64,000 bases of DNA from Hibiscus mutabilis (taxonomy: Eukaryota; Streptophyta; Magnoliopsida; Malvales; Malvaceae): the NCBI GenBank assembly GCA_019671005.1, contig CM033744.1, positions 38,938,022 through 39,002,021 of the forward strand, read 5' to 3'. How positions within the stretch are numbered: position 1 is the stretch's first letter; each line of letters opens with the position of its first letter. The position numbers and the translations under genes were made by a program. Of the stretch, positions 23,256 through 34,651 are shown one piece after another. The notes under the pieces are model-generated. The model was not told the DNA's origin, did no database searches, and worked only from the letters and a program-made list of their open reading frames with translations.

Positions 23256-24724
23256 CTAGAGCTTCATTTTTCTTATCATAAATTTCCCATCTTGTTTGCT
23301 GGTCAACTTCATTCTCCGGAACTCCTCAACCGGTACAGTCCTATACAGTGCTTTGTTCGTCTTAACAAGATCTTGCAAAGGACCAATCTGAGTTCCCATT
23401 TTTTGATTGTGAAATGATGCAATCGACATTCGCTCTTTCTCCGGATTAACCACAGCTCTATGTTCTATGCTTTTGTATTCTCCATTGCTCAAAATCTGCA
23501 TTTATATAACATCTTGGCTTAGAGCCACATTACATATACATCCCATCAAGTCTAAGTCTATGTAGCTTCAAATATATGTTATATTACCTCAAGCATGTCT
23601 CCGATATTGACGGTAAATGCGCCTGGGATGGGTTTAACAGGTACCCATTTCTGGTTTCTCTTGATTTGTAATCCTTCAACTTCATTCGCGTGAAGCAAGA
23701 TTGTTAAGGCTGTAGCATCAGAGTGTGGAGATGCACCAAGAACCTTGCTTGCTTCTGCACAGGGTGGATAATAGTTCATTTTTATTGCTTGTATTTCGTT
23801 CTCGAAAAGGCTTAAAAGCATCTCAGGATCTGTCCCCAGGTTCTTGGCAATCAGCTTCATGAGGCGAATCATGACCTTATGCAACTCCATTGTGTACTTC
23901 TCCAAGGTTTCCCTGAAAACAGCTCAAGTTACATACACCCTATTATCAGGGACGGATGCAGAATTTGATATAAGGGGATGCAAACTATTAGGAAGCTATA
24001 TTAGAAATGCAGGAGAATTTAAAATTTTAGGGGTGCGACATTGTGACTGCCCTCTCCAGCACCCCTCGGTCCATCCATGCCTTTTATGGTGTTGAAGTTG
24101 AAGGATTCATTATTGATTATACCTGATTGAAGGGGGATTGGTCGGCCAGAATCTTGTATCTCTTAAGTGCACAGGTTGGCCAATAAGGAAGAGCATGTCG
24201 CTCCAATCAAGCTTCTGGTTTTCTGATACAACAAAGACTTGGCCATAGCCTTCGATGTGATTCGGTACCTGTGCACAAACCATCTTCTCCTTCAAAGGCA
24301 AATTGAAGAACTCTTGTGCGTCGGTCTTCATTTTCTCCATCACTTCATCTGCTACCCCATGATTGATTAACTGTTTTCACCATTCAAACAAAAGTGAGCT
24401 ACTAAGTCCATTTATGTTGTAAAAAAATGTTAATGTGCATAGTTGTGACTTGCGATTACTGATTAGATTAGTTACCTGGAAGAAACCCCAGTCTTTGCAG
24501 GCGAAATGGAGTTTATTCTGTTCATCATCACGATCTAGCTTGCTCATGTCAATTACAGGAATCTGCAGGGATTCATCTGCGGAAACCACATCGGATTCGA
24601 TCTCTGGTCTGATGTATCTGGATGGGATGTTCTTGAGGTTCTTGGACGCAATAGCTTGGACATTCTCAACAGGTAAATAGCCAAAGCGCTCAAGTGAAAC
24701 TGTGCTCTGCACCATTGTTTCCAT
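23256..24724 (-). CDS. SRG1-like 2OG/Fe(II) dioxygenase, intact active site
   Basis: Exons on the minus strand: 24724-24476, 24370-24123, 23912-23588, 23495-23256, all GT-AG, 353 residues. It has the same exon structure as 19456-20759. Domain order is DIOX_N (QIPVIDM; WGFFQLINHGV) and then the 2OG-Fe(II) core. Iron ligands are His-229 and Asp-231 (PHSDAT) and His-286 (EHRAVVNPEKER); 2OG binding is by Arg-296/Ser-298. This class hydroxylates, demethylates or desaturates specialised metabolites or hormones in the cytosol, but the substrate cannot be read from sequence. Intron 2 carries a hAT-like MITE. The start METMVQ is the first ATG in exon 1. No breaks seen. Confidence 0.87.
23947..24081. 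mobile_element. hAT-like MITE in dioxygenase intron 2
   Basis: It starts CAGGGACGGATGCAG and ends near TCGGTCCATCCATGCC. It is absent from the paralogous intron at 20120-20167. The same terminal style occurs at 25015-25175. The target duplication is not clean. Confidence 0.55.
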
Positions 24725-25014
24725 TGCTGTAAAGCTATCCTAAGTTCAGATGTGAGAAGATTTTGATATCTGTTTATAGCATTGTGAAGTTAATGGGTTA
24801 GGTAATTCTTGTTTATCATTTCTAATTGTTAAAAGACAAACACTACCAAATCATTTTGTCCTTTTCATATGAATTATTGAAAAAAGTATCCTTTTTATTA
24901 GTATTATCTTCAAAGCTTCTGGATGCTTAATCTTTGGAAATCTATAATGGACACTGCAATAATGCACTATGATTACAAGGACGGGTCCCAAGCACTGAAG
25001 AAGAACTATATAAT

Positions 25015-25175
25015 CAGGGACGGACGCAGGATTTATGTTGGGGGAACTTATAAAATTCTAAGGGGCGAAAATAAATTTTCAATAGAAAATACATAAATTT
25101 TTTTAAAAATATATATGAATTTCAAATTTTTACTGAGGGCAACTACCTCCTCGGCCCCCTCTCTGTCCATACCAG
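25015..25175. mobile_element. hAT-like MITE with 8-bp target duplication
   Basis: CAGGGACGGACGC forms the left end and CTGTCCATACCAG the right end, imperfect inverted termini. The element is flanked by TATATAAT at 25007-25014 and 25176-25183. The related sequence upstream of copy C (about 21025-21060) lacks it and acts as an empty site. Eight-base duplications and CAGGG ends fit hAT. Confidence 0.7.
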
Positions 25176-25214
25176 TATATAATGCAATTATCCTTACATC
25201 AAACTGTTTCTTCA

Positions 25215-25705
25215 GACAGTGTTTTGTTTGTCAGCAATGGACCAATTTGTGTACCTTTTTTGGATTGTGAAATGCTTCTCTATATTCTTTATAAAAGCAT
25301 AGAATATAGCACTGAGGAAGAACTGTTTACTGCAATTATTGCACATACGTGAGGGCAATAACCCCTCCTAATATGAATGTAGGTTCGTCCTTACAAGACT
25401 CGTAAAATTGTTTGTACTCACCCTCCCCAAATCCTCTCTTATAGATGACAAGTAATAAACATTCGATAAGAATAAAATCTCTCAACAATAAGTATATAGG
25501 AACCCGTTTTGCTCGTGTCAACTACAAGAATCTGCAGGGATTCATCTGTGGAACTACATTGAATTCAACTTATGGTCTGATACAGAGTCGTTTCGGACAT
25601 TTTGGGTCCTGAACGAAAAACTCAAAAATAGAAAACGAGTACTTATAGAATGAAAGCATATTCCATTTCTGTAAAGCTGTCATGTTCTGATCCTGAGAAA
25701 ATTTT
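25215..25705 (-). pseudogene. Dioxygenase remnants (exon 4 and exon 1 pieces), copy E
   Basis: Positions 25215-25280 resemble exon 4 (CAATGGACC, then TTTTTTGGATTGTGAAATGCTTC). Positions 25511-25580 resemble exon 1 (GTCAACTACAAGAATCTGC, GGGATTCATCTGTGGAA). Positions 25660-25705 resemble the start region (TTCCATTTCTGTAAAGCTG). Exons 2 and 3 are gone. Confidence 0.55.
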
Positions 25706-27554
25706 GATTTCTGTTTTTCTGCTGATTGCTAAATACTACACTAACATTGCGGCGATAGCAATTTCTTAGAGCCTCCATTGCTTGTCCATTATTTTTAATT
25801 TCTAACATGCCAAATCTCTTTGTAACAGTTCAGACTCTAGAGTTCACTTGTAGTATGAGTTAAATGCTGTATAGGAGCATGCAGTAGGGAATATGTCGAA
25901 GATGCTGAATCGATGTTTTCACGAATGGTTGAATTTCCTGATCCAACGATGCTGTTTGTTGCATTTCAAATGTGACACTTCAAACCCGACCATGAGTTAG
26001 GACCGATTCCGAATGTCACCAAACAATAAAAATAAATCGAATTTCATAAACAAGAGTTTAATAATCAAAACATAGTAAAACGAAAACCAGTTTAAAATCA
26101 CAATTCAGAAAACATATAGTTTATGAAAAAAAATGCAATACTTGAAAAAAAATAGAAACCCGTCACAATCAAGACTTTCAGAGTGATGCTGAATACGAAC
26201 TTCTATTATACACATACGTGAAATGTAAGGAAAAACAAAACTGAGTATGAGCTATAGAGCTCAGTGTGGTTTCTATGTGCATAATGTAACAGAGAACATA
26301 CATGCACAGATTTTAACAAAGATCATGTTGAAAAACAAAGCTATAGAGTTCAGTGTGGTCTCTATGTGCATAAAGAACATACATGCAACGATCGAGTGCC
26401 TTTACCTGGTTCGATGGTTCTTAAACTCGTTTGTTCTCTGTGTTGTACAAATTTTGTTACTGCTGGGCTACTGTGTTGTATTGTGTGGCCATACTCCTTG
26501 TGACTGTAACTCGCTTTTCTTGAGTCTGTAGCAGCATTCATAGCGTATTTGATTGAGTATTAATAAAGCTTAAGGGTACTCTTTTCCCCTTCTGTTGGCG
26601 GGGTTTTATTTACGGAAGCCTGTGTATGAGGGGTTTTTAACGAGGCCTGAATTTCTATTAGAAAAAAATCAACCAAACATCAGATTATTTATTCATCAGA
26701 CAAGACAAAACGAATACAGAATCAAACAATAAAAAACAAATACAGATAAGACAGAACGGATGCATACTCGGGCTACTAAGCCCCTATGTACCCATTCAAC
26801 CACTACGCACCATCAACGAGTTAGCCTAAAACTCAGATCCAACCTTACACGCCAGCTGACAGTATTTAATATTCAGATTATATATATATATATATATATA
26901 AGCTTCGCAATGCAAATTCAAATGTACTTCCTCCTTACATCTTAATTCCCATGCATTGTGCATAATGCTATGCAGACAGACTTTCACAATAGGACATAGA
27001 TAACAGACTTTTTAGAATAGAGAATATCATACAAACGTTTCAGAAGTTCATAACATTCAAACATGCTAAACAGATGTGCACATGTTACAAAATTCAGATA
27101 TACAAATCATTCCGTAATGCAGGTCATTTAGAGTCACAATCTATGTAACCGAGTTCATTAAATTCAATGCTATTTTTACACAAAATAGTGCAGACGTGCA
27201 ATTCACACAGAACATTAAACATACAAAAATTGGAGTACGTTGGCTTTCATAAAAATTCTCGTAGAATCGAGAATGAAGTTTTCATTCTGTACATGCCAGA
27301 TCATGAATTAGTAACCGCATCCAATCTCTAAAAAAAATTCTTTTGTTTCAAACTTTCTATTTTTGGAATGGAATATTTATGAAATCCCATGAATAGGATC
27401 AAACCTTATTTCATGGTATTTACATGAGATTCCTTTTTCTTATTCTTAAGCAGTTGATCCATGATTTATGTTTCATCTTTCGTTTCCTTTTCGTTTGTTT
27501 CAAGAAATTTATCGATCACTTTTGATTCTTTCTTTTTCTATTGATTCTTTGTGT
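25706..27554. other. Intergenic, repeat-like, no gene
   Basis: TGTGACACTTCAAACCCGACC near 25971 looks like the start of a gypsy LTR, but no end was found. Two imperfect direct repeats of about 50 bp lie at 26250-26306 and 26339-26387 (GCTATAGAGYTCAGTGTGG). A (TA)n microsatellite lies at 26880-26900. Short frames here have no family motifs. Confidence 0.4.
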
Positions 27555-28034
27555 GGAATACGATAGTCGAATAGAGTAAAATTGCAACTGATAATTTGAG
27601 AAAACAATAATGAAGATAAAGGAGACACATATTTTACGTAGAAAACCCCTAAATAATACAGCGTAAAAACCACGAAAAAGGTAGAAGAATATCACTATGA
27701 GAAAATAGGAATTATAACTTATCTCAATCTATCAAGGAGAACACAAAGACAACTATCTCTTGATAAAAAGGAGAACACAACTCTATATGAAAACTCTCTA
27801 ATTTCTCTAGTATTGGGAGGATGTTAGAATGATTTGGGATGTGTAGAAATGACAAATGACTAGGTTATTTATAGTTGAGCTCCAACGACCAACTTGTAAA
27901 TAACCTAAAATTAAGGACCAAATGAATGATTACACCATGAAAATTTTTCAACCAAAGTTGCAGCACTTTTTGACAAATTTTGATCTGCAACAAATGGTGC
28001 ATTAATGCACCGAAAATGCATTTGACTTTCAACA
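27555..28034 (-). mobile_element. 3' LTR of a copia relic
   Basis: On the minus strand the RNase H region is followed by the polypurine tract AGTGGGAGAT and then TGTTGAAAGTC, the usual LTR start, at 28034. The other boundary, near 27555, is approximate. Confidence 0.5.
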
Positions 28035-28109
28035 ATCTCCCACTTAAAGATTTGATTGGAACAACCATATCTTCACTCCATTCTTTCTACCTTGTACCAT
28101 CCATGTTGC

Positions 28110-28790
28110 TTACGTCTCTAATAGGCCAAAAGAGGATTGACACCAAGAAAACTTATCAGTATTAATTGCCTTTGTCATGAAGTTTGCTATGTTGTCATTG
28201 GTATGAATCTTCTGCATATCTACCGTCCATTCTTCCACTTTCTCACGGATTGAGTGGTACTGGACCCGAATGTGTTTTGTTCTTGAGTGAAAAACGAGAT
28301 TCCTTGAAAGATACAAGATGCTCCGACTGTCACAAAACAAAGAGACATTATCTTGTTTGTGCCCGAGCTCCCCCAATAGTATTTTCAACCATATTGCTCA
28401 TTTACTGGCTTGTTAGCTGCTACATATTCTGCCTCTGTTATTGATGTAGCCACAACTGACTGTAGTTTTGAAACCCAACTTATAGTCCACCAGCATCTAT
28501 AAACACATACCCTATTGTAGATTTGCTTTTATCCAAATCTCTTGCATAATCAGAATCGACATACTCGTTCATAAGACTGTCTGATCCCCCGTAACATAAT
28601 ACAACATTTAAGGTCCCTTTGATGCATCTCAGGATCTTTTTTCACAACATTCCAATGCTTTTTGCCTGGATTCGCCATGAATTGACTAACCACTCCCACT
28701 GCTTGTGTAATGTCTGGTCTTGTACAAATCATAGAGAACATTAAGCTTTCTACTGCTAATGCATACGGTACATGTTATCTCTCTAAAAGT
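28110..28790 (-). pseudogene. Copia RT C-terminus and RNase H relic
   Basis: Positions 28550-28790 encode the end of the reverse transcriptase (MICTRPDITQAVGVVSQFMANPGKKHW in order), broken by a frameshift after about 30 residues. Positions 28110-28388 encode RNase H (LLGELGHKQDNVSLFCDSRS, then FHSRTKHIRVQYHSIRE). The TEAEYVAA-type motif between them is partly recognisable but interrupted. The 5' part of the element is absent. Confidence 0.8.
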
Positions 28791-29214
28791 ACTATTTTTA
28801 ATGCCAATCTTACAATGCTTTTGCTTGTTTTTAGGTACATTTAGTTGCATTAGGATGTTAAAACCATGCATTTGCATAAGGAGTTTAGAATTCTTTCTAT
28901 GCCAGTGTGAAGGGTTGTTTTGTTGGCAGTTTTGCAGGTTTGGCATAGGATTTGGCCCAGAAAAGCAATATAGGAAGGAATGCCAGAGAAAATGTTGGGT
29001 GCTGTTGGCACAGATGGACCAGACAATGCCAAGCACCGGTTGACAGAGAAGTCAACTTGATGCCATGACAAGAAGCTGTTGGACCCCGAAAAAATGTGAC
29101 ATGATCAGGCTCCGAAAAGATAGCAATTGGATCAATCTCCGAAAAAATAGCGGACGAGATGGTGCCAAGACTGGTTGGTAGATTCATGCCAAGCTTGGAT
29201 GCCAAGGTAGCATC
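28791..29214. other. Unassigned sequence with ORF-like stretches
   Basis: Several overlapping frames exist on both strands, but none has a recognisable motif. Short motifs recur (ATGCCAAG, CCCCGAAAAAAT, CTCCGAAAA). It is probably old repeat DNA. Confidence 0.35.
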
Positions 29215-29224
29215 GGCAGTATGA

Positions 29225-29935
29225 CGTCAGCACTAGCATAATCAGGTACCCGTGTCTAATTTTCTCGGGAACTACATATGCCGGCCCGTGTCTTGGCCCA
29301 TTTTAGTCAGGTACCCGTTATTCGATACTCGTGAAACTCGGATACTCGAAAAAATCGAGTAACAGGTACTCGGTTCATATTTTTATTTATTTATTTATTT
29401 TAAAAAAATTATAAAAAAATGACATAGTAAACACATAAAATTTAAAAGTTCATAATACATAATCAAAACACAAAAATTAATGATTTGAAGTTAGTATTAA
29501 GTTGAATATTTGGATATATATATATATATAAGTTTATCACAAAAAGAAAGACATTAAAATATTAATCATGTTTTTTCTTTCGAATCCCGATATGAGAATG
29601 TAATACCTCTCTATTTAATCAAAAAATATATATTTGAAAATTTTAAAACTTAAAAGTACATAATACAAATATAGAAATAATTTAGAGATTTAAATTTAGT
29701 TTTAGGTAAAAATATTAAGAACCTAAAATAAAAATATAATTTAAAATTAAAAAAATAAATATATTAAAAGTATCAGGTCAGGTTGGGTACCCGGTTCCCT
29801 GAAAATTTCATCCCAGACCCGGCCCAACTACCTAGAAAAAATCTCGGGTCAGGTAATTTTTTAAAGAATTACTCGGCTTTTTAAGGTTCAGGTCGTCGGG
29901 TCGGGTATTTTTAAACACCCCTAAACATGCGTGAT
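29225..29935. mobile_element. MITE-like element with GGTACCCG/CGGGT ends
   Basis: Left segment: CAGGTACCCGTG, CAGGTACCCGTTATTCGATAC. Right segment: GGGTACCCGG, then CGGGTCGGGTATTTTTAAAC. The middle is AT-rich. The ends are imperfect inverted copies rich in GGGTAC. No protein and no clear target duplication. Confidence 0.35.
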
Positions 29936-30004
29936 ATGTCACGTCCTCGGATTGTAATAAAACAGAACACCACCTCCTAGTCGTAGGGTGAAGCACCCTT
30001 ACAG

Positions 30005-30285
30005 TGCAGCTAAAATGAGGCTATCTTACACAAATTCTTACAATCTGCACAAATTCTTACCATTTTGGTAAGAATTTAGGTTATAATATAAGAATTTGTA
30101 TAGCTGCATAAATTCTTAGTTAATGCAAAATCTACACAATTTTTTACCCAGTTGGTAAGAATTTATGTAGTTACATAATTTCTTACTCAGATAATAAGAA
30201 TTTTAATTGTACCGAAATTCTTACTCAGTACTATATATTCTTATTATTTTTTATAAGAATTTATGTTTGTCGCATTTTAGCTTAA
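30005..30285. repeat. AAATTCTTA/TAAGAATTT palindrome cluster in a small inverted element
   Basis: About ten copies of TAAGAATTT or its reverse lie in 280 bp, several in back-to-back pairs (ACCATTTTGGTAAGAATTT). The edges GCAGCTAAAATGAGG (30006) and CGCATTTTAGCTTAATTTTAGCC (30273) are inverted, so this is probably a palindrome-rich MITE. Confidence 0.5.
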
Positions 30286-30289
30286 TTTT

Positions 30290-30660
30290 AGCCAGCTTTC
30301 CCCGTACTAATACTTCTTCCCCATTCTGAGAGTACATCAAGGGATGAACATCAGGATCCCTGGGAATGGAACCGAAAACAACCATGTCCACGACTCCACC
30401 CCATACTTGTTCATCACCCATAAGCCCACATAATCACGCCAATCGAAGCTGTCCATCGCACAAAGATTGCCTCCCAAAACCCCTATAGTCTCGAAATCAA
30501 AACGGCGAGAGTACGGGTACACACCCTCCAACTCTTCATCTTTATCAGGAAGATGTAGATTCCGTTGGTTGTCAGTACTGAGGTTGATTGCTACAACGAA
30601 TGCATCGCGTTTTTCAACAAATTCTAAGAATGATTTATGTTCATAGCACCGTTTGCATAG
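30290..30660 (-). pseudogene. F-box associated (FBA) domain fragment
   Basis: The minus-strand frame contains DAFVVAINLSTDNQRNLHLP, then VLGGNLCAMDSFDWRDYVGL, then WVMNKYGVESWTWLFSVPFP. This is the FBA_1 pattern of plant F-box proteins of the CPR1/CPR30 type. After FIP a one-base shift gives TGA, while the next frame continues LMYSQNGEEVLV as the family does. The F-box itself is missing. A short pseudogene. Confidence 0.75.
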
Positions 30661-30734
30661 ACTGATATATGTTTTTTTGGAATTGAGATTAGGGTTTCCT
30701 CGTACTATGAGGGTTTCTTGTTTAATCGATATTA

Positions 30735-31078
30735 CCGGGGGCGGATCTTGGTGTGATAACTTGCGAGGGGCTAATTAAATTTTTTAAATTTTATGGAGAT
30801 CTAATAAAAAATAAAAAATTTAAAGGGATGAAATGAGAATTTTTTTTTAAAAAAAAAGTTGAGGGTCTTTTGAAAATTTTCAAAAAAAAATTAAGAGAAC
30901 TAATAAAAGTTTTTAACAATTTTGAAGGAGTTTAATTAAAAAAATTAAAAAAATACTTTATGAGAAATTTTAAAAAAATTGAAGGGACCTAATTAAAAAT
31001 TTTAAGGGTATAATTCAAAATTCCTTAAATATGGGGTGCCAAGGCTCCCTTAGGCTCCTATATATATCCGCCTCTGAA
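30735..31078. mobile_element. GGGGCGGA-ended MITE relic
   Basis: The left end is CGGGGGCGGATCTTGG and the right end TATATCCGCCTCTG, an imperfect inverted pair. The interior is a purine-rich series of AAGGGA...AATTAAAAATT repeats. Target duplication is unclear. Confidence 0.4.
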
Positions 31079-31261
31079 TTTACGATTCTCTTTATGTTTA
31101 TTTTATTTGGACATTTTTTTCAAAAAGAAAAGGAAAAGATGCATACACATATATATGAGTTAATATTTGATGCACAACCAGTAAAATTTTTTTTTTTCGT
31201 AAGCGGGCTTTAAATGATGTCACAAGTCATTTTAGGGGCAATAAATCATACATATTAAAAA

Positions 31262-31345
31262 CCAAACGCTAAATTCTAAACCTTAAATTCTAACACTAAA
31301 CTTTAAAAGCTAACCCTAAACTCTAAAACCCTAACTCTAGACTAT
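31262..31345. repeat. Degenerate telomere-like tract
   Basis: A run of CTAAA/CCCTAAA variants (AACCCTAAACTCTAAAACCC). It is comparable to tracts at 9515, 21655, 22325, 50020, 58745 and 60325. Confidence 0.5.
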
Positions 31346-31482
31346 AAAAATGCACCGCTTGTGAAAAACTTGTTTTCTACCGCCATTGCATCAAATCATT
31401 TTCTATATATATAGGATTGTTCCATAGAATTAATGGCTAGGATTTTTCACTTGTTTATTTTAGTTTTACACTAAATTTTAAA

Positions 31483-31910
31483 AATATTGAACTAAATTAT
31501 AAAACTTAGATAGAAATAGGAGTCAATTTTAGATTAAATAAAATTTGTAGAGACTAAAATGAATAATAATATCATCATATTAAAAATAATTGACTAAATT
31601 ATAAAAATTAGAAAGAAATAAGAGTCAATTTTGAGTTTAAATAAAGATTTTTAAGGACTAAAATGAACAATAATATCAACATATTAAAAATATTGGACTA
31701 AATTATAAAAGTTAGAAAGAAGTAGGGTCATTTTGGGTTAAATAAATTTTTAGGGACTAAATTGAACAATTTCAACTAAAATAAAATTTTAAGGACTAAA
31801 ATAAACAACATCATAATATTAAAAATATTGGTCTAAATTATAAAAATTTAAAAGAAATATAGTCAATTTCGGGTTAAACAAAAAGATTTCGAGACTAAAA
31901 TAAACAAAAA
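31483..31910. repeat. Four diverged tandem units of about 104 bp
   Basis: Each unit begins ATATTGGACTAAATTATAAAA, continues with a GAAAGAAATA-GGTCAATTTT block and ends with GACTAAAATGAACAATAATATCA. Units start near 31483, 31588, 31687 and 31823; the third contains an extra partial repeat. Confidence 0.55.
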
Positions 31911-32406
31911 TAAAATCTGATAGTCTTAACACGTAATTTATCTCTTTTATTAAAGTCAATTAATTTTTTTAAAAGAACGTGTGATATGTTTTGATTGGTC
32001 TATAATTTTTTTAAACTTAAAAAAAATGTGGAACAAGGAGATTATGATTGAAACTTAGAAAGACAAAATGTCTTAAAAAAAATTTAAGGGACAACTCGAT
32101 ATAAATAGTATTAATTAATAGGACAATAAAACGCTTTTCAAAATTCAATTTAGTCTCTACATCAATTTCCACACGCAGAATTAAGACGTGGATAAGTATC
32201 TAATTAATTTCTTTTTTAGATTTTTTTAAATCTACTAAACCTCAAAAGACATGATTTATCATTTTTAAGTTTTTTTTTCTTTTGATTAGATCCATTATCT
32301 GTCTTTTTTATTAGACATTTAGTAATTGATTTATCATTCCTTTTTAAAATATTTTTGTAATATTTTATAAAACAAAATTATTATGTACCAAATACCTTTC
32401 ATCTTA
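31911..32406. other. AT-rich intergenic DNA
   Basis: No gene, repeat boundary or regulatory structure recognised between the tandem repeat and the Stowaway-like element. Confidence 0.5.
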
Positions 32407-32661
32407 CTCCCTCGGTCACATTTAATACGTCTAGTATTGACTTTTAAAAGTTAAAATTTTTTAACTTTGACCATAATTATTTTAAATATTTTAATTAATT
32501 AAATTTTATAAAATATATATTTTTAAACTAATTGATTGAAGGTTTCTAAAACATATTTTTTTATATTTTTATCAATAATAAATTTAAAGTAATAATGAGT
32601 TAAAGTTTAAAAAATTTGACAAAAAAATGAATACTGGGCATATTAAATGGGACTGAGGGAG
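32407..32661. mobile_element. Stowaway-like (Tc1/mariner) MITE
   Basis: Terminal inverted repeats start CTCCCTCGGTCACATTTAAT and end ATTAAATGGGACTGAGGGAG. The element is flanked by TA at 32405-32406 and 32662-32663. It is 255 bp, AT-rich and without coding capacity. Ends and TA target are characteristic of Stowaway. Confidence 0.8.
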
Positions 32662-32773
32662 TATAAAAAATGAATCTGACCTACTTAAGATTAATTGATT
32701 TGTTAAATGTCAAGGCTATGCCGAACTCTTTTAGAAAAAATGAATCTAACCTAATTACTACTATTCGAACTAG

Positions 32774-33291
32774 GGGTGAGTAAAACTCGATTCGACTTAA
32801 AAAAACTGAATAACTTGACTCGACTCGAGGCGAAAATATTTGACTAGTCTTGACTCGACTCAAATTTTCATAAACTCGACTCGAAAAAAATTCAAATAAA
32901 GTTTGGGTTGTAAAATGGAAATTCGAATAACTCAAAATTTCTAGCAATTAATAGATTTATTTTTAAGTCCAAGACGAGTCTCTCAATTTTTTATGATATA
33001 TATATACCGATATATAAAAATATGAAGAAATATTGCAACATATGAAGAAATTATATATGCATATCTTATATGATTAGATAAAGTCGTTTAAATTATAATC
33101 AAACCGTACTATAACATGATAAATAATTACAATTAAATTTTTATAGGAACTCGAAAACTCGACTCGACTCAAATTTCTTAAACTCGTCTCGAATCGAAAA
33201 AATTCAAATAAATTTTGAGTTATAAAATATGACGCGTCAACTTGAATAACTCGAATTTTTTTACTACACTCGATCGAACGCTCACCCCTAA
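32774..33291. mobile_element. TCGAG-rich MITE 1
   Basis: It starts TAGGGGTGAGTAAAACTCG and ends CGATCGAACGCTCACCCCTA. The interior has many ACTCGACTCGA motifs near both ends. The same family lies reversed at 33563-34651 and, decayed, at 59890-60600. Confidence 0.6.
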
Positions 33292-33333
33292 TTTGAACTA
33301 AAAAATAAAATATCTTTCATCTTATTTATATTA

Positions 33334-33534
33334 AGGCTTAACTATAAAATAAGTGCTAAAATTATGTCCTATTTTATAATATGTGCCTAAAGTATTTTTT
33401 TGACTGAATATGTGCCTAAAATTTTATTTTTGGCTTGTTTTAAAATCAACTGAGGCACCTATTTCAGCGAAAAAAATTAGGCACCTATTGCTAAAAAAAG
33501 AGGCATAGTTTAAGCATTTTTTTATAGTTAAGCC
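33334..33534. mobile_element. Tourist-like (PIF/Harbinger) MITE
   Basis: The ends AGGCTTAACTATAAAA and TTTTATAGTTAAGCCT are perfect inverted copies. TTA flanks at 33331-33333 and 33535-33537 form the 3-bp target duplication typical of PIF/Harbinger. It is 201 bp, with internal TGTGCCTAAA repeats. Confidence 0.8.
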
Positions 33535-33562
33535 TTAGATTAACTATAAAGATATCAGTGAC

Positions 33563-34651
33563 TAGGGGTGAGCGTTCGATCGAGTCGAGACAAAAAATTT
33601 TGAGTTATTCGAGTTGACGCGTCATATTTTACAACTCAAACTTAATTTGGAAATTTTCAATTCGAGTCGATTTTATGAAATTCGAGTAGAGTTTTCGAGT
33701 TCCTATACAAATTTAATTGTAATTATTTATCTTGTTATAGTACGGTTTGATTCCAATTTAAACGACTCTATTTATATAAGATATGCATATATATATTTCT
33801 TCATATTATTTTTCACATGTATAAGTAAGATTTGTAATGTTATTTAATAAAAACATATCATCTAAACTTTTAAAATATATTTATATTATTATTTTTAAAT
33901 AAGAAACTTTTGGGGATAAAGTATTGATAAGAGTATAAATGAGTCAATGAATTAATTTGAAGAAAAAACTTTACAAAAATTTCAGTTAAATGATCATATT
34001 GAATAAAATGTAAAGTTAAATGACTAAATTGCAAAAAGAATATATTTGTTAAAAATATGAATTGAAGCTATATAGATATTTTATAGTGTTAGTGAATCAT
34101 GTGATTTAATTTTGGTTAAAATAGACTTAAAACGAGAGTGACATTAAAAAAAATCATTCAAAGTTGAGGGGCTAAATTGCAACACTATGAAATCCAATTT
34201 AAAATATATAAATTGAAGCTAAATTGGTATTCTATAGTGGTTTAGGAGCATGTAGTTCAAATTTGGTCAAAATTTGACTTAAACGAATGAGGGATTGAAG
34301 AAATGAGGAAATCATACAAAATTAAGGGGCTAAATTGAAAAAATATGAAATTTATTTTTAAAAATATGAATTGAAGCTAAATAAGTATTCTACATTAGTT
34401 TAGGAATATGTAGTTCAATTTGATTAAAATTGACTAAAATGGAGGAATTGAAGAAAAATAAAACTAGGGACTAAATCGCAAAATTATAAAATTGTTTTTC
34501 GGTTTTTCGAGTTCGGCAAATTTCAACTCGACTCGAACTCGAATTTTTTTTGAGTTACTCGAGTTGACTCGAACAACTTGAATAGTTCGACTCGAATAAC
34601 TCAAAATTGAAAAAAATGATTTTTTTAGTCGAGTCAAGTTTTGCTCACCAC
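33563..34651. mobile_element. TCGAG-rich MITE 2, longer and reversed
   Basis: It starts TAGGGGTGAGCGTTCGATCGAG and ends GTCGAGTCAAGTTTTGCTCACCA, so it is oriented opposite to the element at 32774. The middle has repeated GGGGCTAAATTGAA...AAATATGAATTGAAGCTAAAT units of about 120 bp (four copies, 33950-34480). No coding. Confidence 0.55.

Larger units (their letters stand above)
22872..24960 (-). repeat. Dioxygenase duplication unit, copy D
   Basis: Counterpart of 19080-20950, with high identity in exons, introns and flanks. It differs mainly by one small MITE in intron 2 (about 23947-24081). Confidence 0.75.

Noticed and set aside
28759..29205. Four overlapping frames of 73-116 codons on both strands
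   Set aside because: No domain pattern, low-complexity repeats, and no splice-supported extension; treated as repeat DNA.
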